Positions 33,101-34,741 of a stretch of DNA of 34,741 nucleotides are shown piece after piece. The DNA is from Clostridia bacterium (GTDB lineage Bacteria; Bacillota; Clostridia; Christensenellales; CAG-1252): the NCBI GenBank assembly GCA_024685775.1, contig JAIKVL010000004.1, positions 134,486-169,226 on the forward strand. The letters are read 5' to 3'. The notes below the pieces were generated by a model. It saw only the letters and a list, made by a program, of their open reading frames with translations. It was not told the origin of the DNA and made no database searches. Every line of letters begins with the position of its first letter. Within the stretch, counting starts at the first letter, position 1. Both the position numbers and the translations under genes were made by a program.

Positions 33101-34741
33101 GGCGTAAAGAAATTGCCGTCCAAGCCCGCGAGTTGCATCGTTTCCGCGCCCGCGGAATCGACTTTGTACCAGCCCGAGAAGGTCACGCCCTCTTTCGCAA
33201 GCAAGGTAAAGGAAACGTTATCGTTTATCGCCCTGCCGATCGCGATCGTCTGTTCGACGTAAGCGCGGCTTGCGCTCGTGTTTGCGCTGTCGGAAGATTT
33301 ATCGCCGACGATAGGTCTGCCTTCGCTTCCCATCGTGCCGTACGTATACTCGACGTACGGCATGACCGCCCAAGCGTTTTGGAAGGTGATGGGGGTAACC
33401 GTGCTGCTTCCGTCCGCAAGAGTTCCCGAGCCGCCTCTGCCGACCATCGCGCCGATATTTTGCTTCCAAACGGAATCGCAATTCAGCGTGTCGGTGTTAA
33501 ACTCGCCTTTTTCCGCCATTGAACCGACGCAGTTCAAAAGGGTCGCCGGGACCGCGTTATATCCGATGATCGCGCCGACCGACTGGCAACCGTAGGTATA
33601 ATAGATCACGTCCGCGCCGTCGTATTTCTCGGTCATCTTCCCGGAATCGTCGGGGACGGACGCTCCGAAGATCATTTCCGTCTTTTTCGCCATAAGTCCT
33701 TCCGCGATAACGGCGTCTTTGAGATTCGGAAAACCGAATTTGGCGCAAACCACGTTTTTCATATCGACAAGATAAATGTTCTGAGAGACGTAGACCTTCT
33801 CAAAGGAGTAATAGACGGCTTTATGACAGGTGGAAATGTGTTCGAGGTTGAATTCGCCGCCGACGTACGCGCAAACGTTCGTCAAGGTATTTGACGAATG
33901 GTTTTCGCCGACGATCCCGCCGACATCCGCCGCATACTTGGCTTTGATCTTAACCTTGCCGTAAATATCCGCGCTGACGTTCGAGATCGAGCCCGCGTTA
34001 TAGCCGACGATCCCGCCGAATTTGACGTTGGCGGCGGCGATATTGACGAAGCCGGATTTGGAGACGTTGAGCTGGATATTCGAGACGGAACCGATGTTCT
34101 TACCGACGAGGATCCCGCAATCGTACTCCGCGACGAAGAACGTCGCGACGCACCTTTTTACGTCGACGTAGCCGGGGTTTCTCTTTCCCCTCGACGCGTC
34201 GTAACCCGTACCTGTAAAGTAGTACGCGTACGCTTTGTCCGCTTCCAAAGAGGAAGGCGCGAGTTTGGTTGCTTCTTGATTATCGAAAAATTCCTGATAG
34301 GTAAAGGTCTTACTCGCAACATCATCATCCCATTCCTTAACGCCGCTTGTTTCTTCATATATAACGCCTCTCTCGTCCACGATAGAACCGCCGAAGTCGA
34401 TCTTGACGTTGGAAATCACGCCGTTATTTATCCCAAACAGACCCGTGTAATAATGCTCGTAATAAGGAGTCTTTCGATCCTTCGGTTTCTCGTCGTAATA
34501 ATCGGAGAAATCTTTGCCGTTCGTTCCCGTCTCCATATAGCTGTGGGAAATCTTTGCGCCTGCGGCGTAGGTGATCGTGTGCCCTTGCCCATCAAACTTT
34601 CCGTTCAAAACTTCGATGACGGGCGTGCCTTCTTTAACGAGGATATCACTTCCGAGCTTGGTTTCCAACCAGCTGAGCGTAACGGCGCTTGCGCCCGAAA
34701 AATGAGCCCTGTGATCGCCCGAAGTCCCGAGTTTGGACCAA
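17479..34741 (-). CDS. Giant modular surface protein (GLUG-like and MBG/YDG-like repeats), N-terminus outside window
   Basis: Open frame of more than 5,750 codons running off the right edge. The first in-window candidate start (TTG 34668) is preceded by 24 further open codons, so it is not the true start. From N to C: about 13 beta-helix-type modules with GLUG-like motifs (GGIVGxNxGxI) and FDGxGHTIT strands; eight or nine MBG/YDG-like domains (18180-20900); a helix KILVYGGSVLVMAIITIV near 18150-18076; a KPKKPKKPKK stop-transfer segment; and a charged tail of ~200 residues. It is expected to be extracellular with a C-terminal membrane anchor. No LPXTG motif is visible at the end. Adhesion is the usual guess for such repeats but is not shown here. 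No catalytic domain was recognised in the visible part. The upstream promoter and signal peptide are not in view. Confidence 0.9.
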   Translation of the reverse strand, partial: WSKLGTSGDHRAHFSGASAVTLSWLETKLGSDILVKEGTPVIEVLNGKFDGQGHTITYAAGAKISHSYMETGTNGKDFSDYYDEKPKDRKTPYYEHYYTGLFGINNGVISNVKIDFGGSIVDERGVIYEETSGVKEWDDDVASKTFTYQEFFDNQEATKLAPSSLEADKAYAYYFTGTGYDASRGKRNPGYVDVKRCVATFFVAEYDCGILVGKNIGSVSNIQLNVSKSGFVNIAAANVKFGGIVGYNAGSISNVSADIYGKVKIKAKYAADVGGIVGENHSSNTLTNVCAYVGGEFNLEHISTCHKAVYYSFEKVYVSQNIYLVDMKNVVCAKFGFPNLKDAVIAEGLMAKKTEMIFGASVPDDSGKMTEKYDGADVIYYTYGCQSVGAIIGYNAVPATLLNCVGSMAEKGEFNTDTLNCDSVWKQNIGAMVGRGGSGTLADGSSTVTPITFQNAWAVMPYVEYTYGTMGSEGRPIVGDKSSDSANTSASRAYVEQTIAIGRAINDNVSFTLLAKEGVTFSGWYKVDSAGAETMQLAGLDGNFFTPENQNVSGQLYIVRVVPLQLFLAADVMKIASSSIQGRDYKNITFTLGTNITLPSNYVPIGNLEYPFQGAFDGNGLSISLNGVDGSSSYAGLFGCLGDQASVKNVRVKVTSQTGSTKVKYAGAVAAINNGTIGQDSASVKVYAELSATLTGEVIGGIVGENRNLVQNVETIVTGEGGLNPVSSDANKEVVAGGIAGKNDQSEASVPILKNAIADFKITASHMGLYSNNSKYVLGGVVGINGAGSAVYSVVSCVTNAGTTLNGNSGSKASLNKFRAFIIGRNESTYVDTLWCLFRSLNPSKENLYDPAFGTPIEIYRENGEANPDTAKSVLVNGTNYLSANSMTQYGKGEIKVSIVKYVVGNDAKGGQIRFNSTKYSTSPAMNANDPDFYDYVSNFETGTLVTVPEGNTGTVYAAPIGFTGRDFYACFQKSVLQNQDDYKYIADKVANDFRLYVRYQVANSFVIDAATANKALGASEEKPFRGSLNGNGCTITLDSASSMHALVGVLGNNDGNYYSQIKNLKIVVQAGTYLTESGSNKERGFLTNVNYGTISGVTMDVRGYLANKNGTAGAIAGKNGGVISSANITFEYANYIGKDGYGAILGKNVGGAVGLNEGVVGSESSNSVIVTIKAGGDLGGVIFGTTAGGIVGTNANSGVMIFPIVTVDGMLAGSTVGGLAGKNLGTIRSGFVSINKKANYFGKTAFGGIAGENEGAIGDVTSDHESLVKSYIYASPTVGSSVEVLISAFTTGTRTTKIFGGAVGSNKESGQIFSVLTEIHAPAIASDSAAVLVGENQGSLSYCTAESANGCFVTASKAGAVTAVNAGEIASTLVTIRGDIGSAANGENGVVKAQYAGGFAAVMTGTVRHSALTCYGIFRGTTTGLAAAQAHVGAGSNAWVQISNSTDTPTCPTPDSGFNAIRVMEETLLQVTLDFEKNMFTFRSLIKGAKGWYKNVSDWDDEGKGRITEKSEGLLNQSTYSPANNVVNQNIHLSYVDLHITNATSLVGLANLINGHNYYKGVLFIVENDIQLNNLTVLTPIGNGDHPFDAIFDGGYHKITFASGSAISGMEYTGLFGYTTKNAVIRNFILDISEDVTIGGVNTFEIGALVGRNGAEIRNVFVNLSSSLIFNSAKRYAGSFIGYYDAAQEENDAINSWISVLNGRTPLIGNGSGADNFGVNEIAVLGSGLTQVSFLQDYEFGTTSPIRVKYSVPDGKTGNSAFKKRCEEFFKEFGGWYSDIRSAELVNSLPGYESMYGALTYNASDSDRDVSITPALNVSNVKIVLSFINLSIRDEDDFVRFAKNINTYGDQGAKFTLLNNISVNFDSCESAGTADRPFTGLFDGNGYTLSVTGRMIKRDYAGVFGYIGNGGLVRNLHIVAAGENVKVGDTTTLYAGMAVGYLAGELRNVVVSLRADTIVYTTQGLPSTGGIAGRAEAGYTLVNAWLVLAENATVKNPVGLADYYLANRATKGEGRSMQQVGVGSMRIEIQSDGSKITFDSTEVDEDGRDGFYGYIDNTNVTDEVVTPIHDGAASASLYVWTVRPSDTVSPDMLAVFINKYISSVEDLERTSMNVRYGRNYRGITYELTKDITLNEIGFNPIGGEVITGAGTSYVNYVERDFIGGFDGKGHTITMPEGLVIDARYAGLFGRVGAQARIKNLTVNAKCKIGYDTGENTTRTIYAGVLAAYALGGEYKNNVVILDKKASLYGSVGVGRTFGYLPRNAGNVATNCWAISYNSKMNYDLNAEELTFNAGFVSASNFTDSGSNQGGVNNIMVVAAGQVGVIRQPNDATRYHFTYSGTSYWYDLNSFTNDKAASIGATGGSYEPNANLKRVGYNVSFLNSEINSLADLKQYAENINEGYNFYKLTFTLKSDVTIGENDEFFSIGTVENGVNGTFDGKGHSIILAPEAVIGGTHAGIFGYVAEEGTIKNLRILLKGTLGHDEYTAAQVEMGAINASYAGAIAYNNGQIENVVVISNGANIRTLKGVSGLVVGYDNTNLVKNVWGLVDASDLILSVGSATTGDTSVNTMKIVGIGTVDASFKDVAHNDYRVKFTSTSDIPVSGWFKSFEKSWQISEAMLAGGSLTSGAHGYLVAPIDLSAAGYEVAVIKTTIESAEELIAVAEDVNIGGYSFDTLTFTLGANIEIPSIMTGNYLPIGTEAHPFKGTFSGKLDNSYYSITLREGYSVGGVFGYNKGDIRDLRVTVNGTIGEITSSSDHVYGTVAAVNDGLIERCYVEIAQSGKVLGYSAGGIAGRNDGEIKDCLVIVKGEIRAESREGNAINAGGIAGINYGVIEGTGDYSGWKSLGILPKATRYVKDGGSFVLHEYDLEANVFLFGKISALSKKSGGIANAGGAIGNNYSGSASYLIVYVQNDAQVETNALTEGGARSGAFVGYTRASINHNVAFLFGESLSSSYAGGMAGYLDGITVINGWLVTYNRSVQTAGYGAKTINSLNVKGNGTVKASIDTTAESVMFTNMTDDNGSQLDGWYLGSGVQVDAQTGNVGEGKNTFLPKAAIQNKSVMVVFVNTEIRSAADLADMAASVSSGLSGEDIVFTLMNDVTVEAGDLKETIGTMDYSFNNVFDGKNFTLTMKGGSIPGAEYVGLFGFTGVGSLIKNLNYVLDEGTFGSESAIYSGALVSNAQGDIKDCTFTLSENAKLIGNTVGGLVGYNFGTISDVSISLGGEILAKGSDNTCVAGGVVGINNGYFRDSDLSILSSAKISSSGAASGYSGGIAGENYKGVRVISVSFEGAITVEASLSAFSAVGVGLNLGYLDNAYIEVTNGTITGGIGGGFVGNNVNAVSNSLIKIVDCVLGGTDSAIGSNLVREAEKVNNVWVYTDRLSSVSSCDLVNSMTYEEGLVLSCPSKEDVLAGKIAFATEVAVTDAFLTFAEIKNGACAAGTGAHLKNVNYSGSELSYTTFDMNGSEVVSRRVAGVKAMLSSRKTIGSGAELAAFSQAVNGGAYTFASANFTLVSDFDLPADAFLPGGSFDAIGSGAALSSSVTIEGGHHVVTVGGTTLTGGLFGQTSATIRNIGLRLDKEETNAYLAANNGGRIENAVVYLENGAVVSGGLFMKEGSGEAINLWVVTRVDYALAQGAAAYSVVRINGVGSIEQGGEGDMMLTAASEGDMIFIGWTKEGAILSANPEMNTVSAAAGLYTAEFISTVIDTTYKFTVLSDVILLGYDGADETFTLGADVAVPAPLAGFKSRAFKGVLDGAGHSLTFLAGFDGSALGLFAGTIKNARVNLAALSAGVSIFDGDQTVTLEKVVFVENRDVLSVGAPVQATNVYFETSSASLYEAFKSTSAYSDRYSVIFGNGLSDVKYEFGERIVATAASTDEQVFAGWYGEQGEVSGQVISEKRVSLASSAGNAYMLNFVNRVLSSADDLSRLATAVAGEFEFLDETFFVKDGGFTVDTEIRTIGSAERPFKGSIVGGADSVILYEIQANPFIHTLYGELKDLVFEFESGVSVKGDACLVKINRGLMSAVIVLSPLNTDAFSGGAALCLANGGAMKNCWFVTGGAEKAVEEGSLVGVNELRVDSDTVIGATYQKTNIGTKVSFELTPLVGSFVCLYDFDGKVVFPGAYNYATGFYTAPESASGAKISVKSISQISSEDELVYLGYLTAEGGLAPGSVITLASDLEVKRNLPSVYFDGIILDLGGHSLSMKAMGEGSLFTSRSQGGVFRNGVVYLRKGYVDLSTAGATMNNVVLCLSDSGMTIPSYRSSGAIVMTFDKTYGSSLTASSGSYSFVYYEKGAVLTPSFDGLTPVFTGSDNEAFYFASIVTISEKAKEAVYAPAVVRSESDFNKLSRATEVSPTKLADRSVAIAESFAVNGATILPLLGFKGALSGSNTITVTGGTFNAGFITLGEGGTAEKIAVAFKSATLSGNALRGDGFTLCTVVTYQTNASAVHEETIASYMNVYGDGTIEVTFGDSIVYAASAQGNYALRAWKDKNGTIVNKDESGRAKNEYSLAAPVSAVFALRYLVSVNYTGVSEEILKNGAANMPVFSGLGVYFADELEGSGSKITVKVSNIGTGYMFWGLTSTSAHETATRNSSDAWKYEITWTTGHYNIVLNAELTYVPMEWISATYSGANITASTSALNSVTTRAQNAGYTVVSNYSALGATPPLVNDKPFHAGSYLVSYKVYAGSKVLCNATSGLEITPAILTFKSLVIKDKVYDGKVDAELLPGSMQIQGFKGGDAAYVSVDGVKFAFKDANAEQGKVVVVSGKAKLVSTDPNGDHKYVYLDYAFDGNEITSTQDGLIRANIRRATLELEVASIETDYLSQFSSPVAFVPTVKSGLLAQDRANYEAVASKILTRENADVFDAGAYRIIVGDSLALKNYNVVMTGQEAYYIVRPTEVKIIFDPDEIEYGDTDYKPKYHVCSGSECGGGCSHTGMKEGDELYFDAITYNEGKILLPSETVRYDLACLFSDRNKNYSVASLDGYALVDGVRKAVLKADGVLKVTPKKMTVSAEEERNVKFIGKRTETIYASLTQGQSFVEKTHTLVVSREPGERVGKYPLVYKVMDDKTDVTARYDLTSAKEGGNFYEIKKVAIRLKPNKTSVIYGTPISTIKYTPIVGDGSISLADLYFAMFGSEKRNATLADLGVNALVGYDESTILNVGEYDAVFSADFTTQDAADSISGITMQSGQRMIIVTKKYLTIRISDFTKTYNAVSDFREALVTYKHEGLLEKDKDKVKVVAEKYSVQNAVSVGSYKINGTFSLKATKAENAPITENYFISVIPGDFTINPAAVTVKAEVGYFDSQGAFTPAVVERTDLEAQNTIYYGDNKAALKFSIEKGANFLKIPVGSTDKEASDYIASELKIAYYKLSRLVPSAGKKTADELGLIAANNNVKATFNANVSVAPVSIVIKLVPTSKTIGDRDPNIAYVLSAEDPYDDYAAIPNYFEIADGTFEIYVTGDRTEGESLGSYEYSNIKIDIVNAYSGESLFDKSTATGAAFVGNVTKEGLSDAKLVINQKSFLKTTTGKILVYGGSVLVMAIITIVILVALHKASKRRVFKPKKPKKPKKEKAPKKDKSSKKTDTEGGDAPAETHEAGSPADETEKLVIARMGIEPVAEGENPAEGSKTEGEGTSGESEGETEAESAEVPADADTAPQGGESISEEDALDNPAEEGSSDELSVEEKEDTKEETLSDKEKKKRAKEDKKKSKSANKTAKSFAATGENSSDALSESGADDLLVDDASEIDGE
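18180..20900 (-). repeat. Array of eight or nine MBG/YDG-like domains
   Basis: Tandem units of 80-120 residues lie between the GLUG array and the membrane helix. Boundaries recur as '(A)xxTIxxxVxxxxKxYDGxxxA' or 'xVxYGDxxP', seen in DKVYDGKVDAELLPG, IEYGDTDYKPKYHV, SVIYGTPISTIKYTP, FTKTYNAVSDFREALV and TIYYGDNKAALKF. Units end in 'xxNYxVxxxxGxYxIxP'-like strands (KNYNVVMTGQEAYYIV, ENYFISVIPGDFTINPA). This fits the MBG/YDG superfamily of surface stalk domains. One unit carries a Cys/His cluster near 19926-19974. Confidence 0.7.
21540..34741 (-). repeat. Array of about 13 degenerate GLUG/beta-helix protein modules
   Basis: Each module repeats one plan. An opener like 'INSxADLxxxAxxVN' is followed by 'xFTLxxDIxL', then 'PIGxxxxPFxGxFDGxGxxI', 'YAGLFGYxGxxxxIKNLxV', one to several 'GGIVGxNxGxIxNV', an 'NxWxV' strand and a 'GWY' turn (as in Listeria-Bacteroides-type repeats). 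Approximate module openers: 33050, 31800, 30130, 29250, 28440, 27600, 26790, 25550, 24290, 23610, 22990, 22290 and 21730. Pitch is 800-1,700 bp in most of the first eight modules and 550-700 bp in the last ones, which have lost most GLUG strands. Repeats are diverged at DNA level. Confidence 0.75.

Noticed and set aside
17479-34668. TTG at 34668 as the start of the giant protein
   Set aside because: The frame is open for 24 more codons to the window edge, there is no signal peptide after this TTG, and the sequence begins in mid-module.

Overview
This window looks like chromosomal DNA from an uncultured Gram-positive bacterium, most likely a clostridial lineage (an inference). The main reasons are a sigA-type rpoD in the Firmicutes gene order (dnaG, rpoD, trmK, Nif3/YqfO-like, C4 zinc-ribbon), strong AGGAGG-like ribosome-binding sites, near-consensus TTGACA/TATAAT promoters, an ECF-transporter S component and a cell surface rich in Ig-like repeats. 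No mobile element, CRISPR array, tRNA or rRNA was seen.

Layout. (1) 1-3256 is a membrane-transport block. It holds the 3' part of an aquaporin (+), a pair of half-size chromate (CHR) transporters (-), and a Ca2+:cation-antiporter family exchanger (-). The exchanger's leader carries a strong candidate yybP-ykoY (Mn2+) riboswitch with its own near-consensus promoter and an overlapping terminator, so it is probably a manganese exporter. (2) 3261-8876 holds two divergent units. One is a secreted lipoprotein of about six Big_3-like domains, apparently made from a leaderless mRNA. The other is an archaeal-type phosphoglycerate mutase (or 'proposed homoserine kinase') fused in frame to an acidic linker, one transmembrane helix and a large extracytoplasmic region, followed by a pyridoxal/pyridoxamine kinase. 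(3) 8950-16535 (all -) is a tightly packed macromolecular-synthesis operon: dGTPase-like dgt, dnaG, rpoD, trmK, Nif3-like, zinc-ribbon protein, with proline symporter putP at the end. Overlaps or short gaps join every gene. (4) 16719-17399 is an ECF S component. (5) 17479 to the right edge, half of the window, is one open reading frame of more than 5,750 codons. It encodes a giant surface protein with about 13 GLUG-like beta-helix modules, eight or nine MBG/YDG-like domains, a membrane helix and a charged cytoplasmic tail of about 200 residues. Its N-terminus lies outside the window.

The most novel points are the enzyme-to-surface fusion at 5092-8013 and the giant membrane-anchored protein. 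Together with the Big_3 lipoprotein they suggest a lineage that invests heavily in large modular envelope proteins held by lipid or transmembrane helices. I saw no sortase motif at the end of the giant protein. The Mn2+ riboswitch-exchanger pair is the best-supported regulatory system. All assignments rest on reading the sequence by eye; no database search was run.
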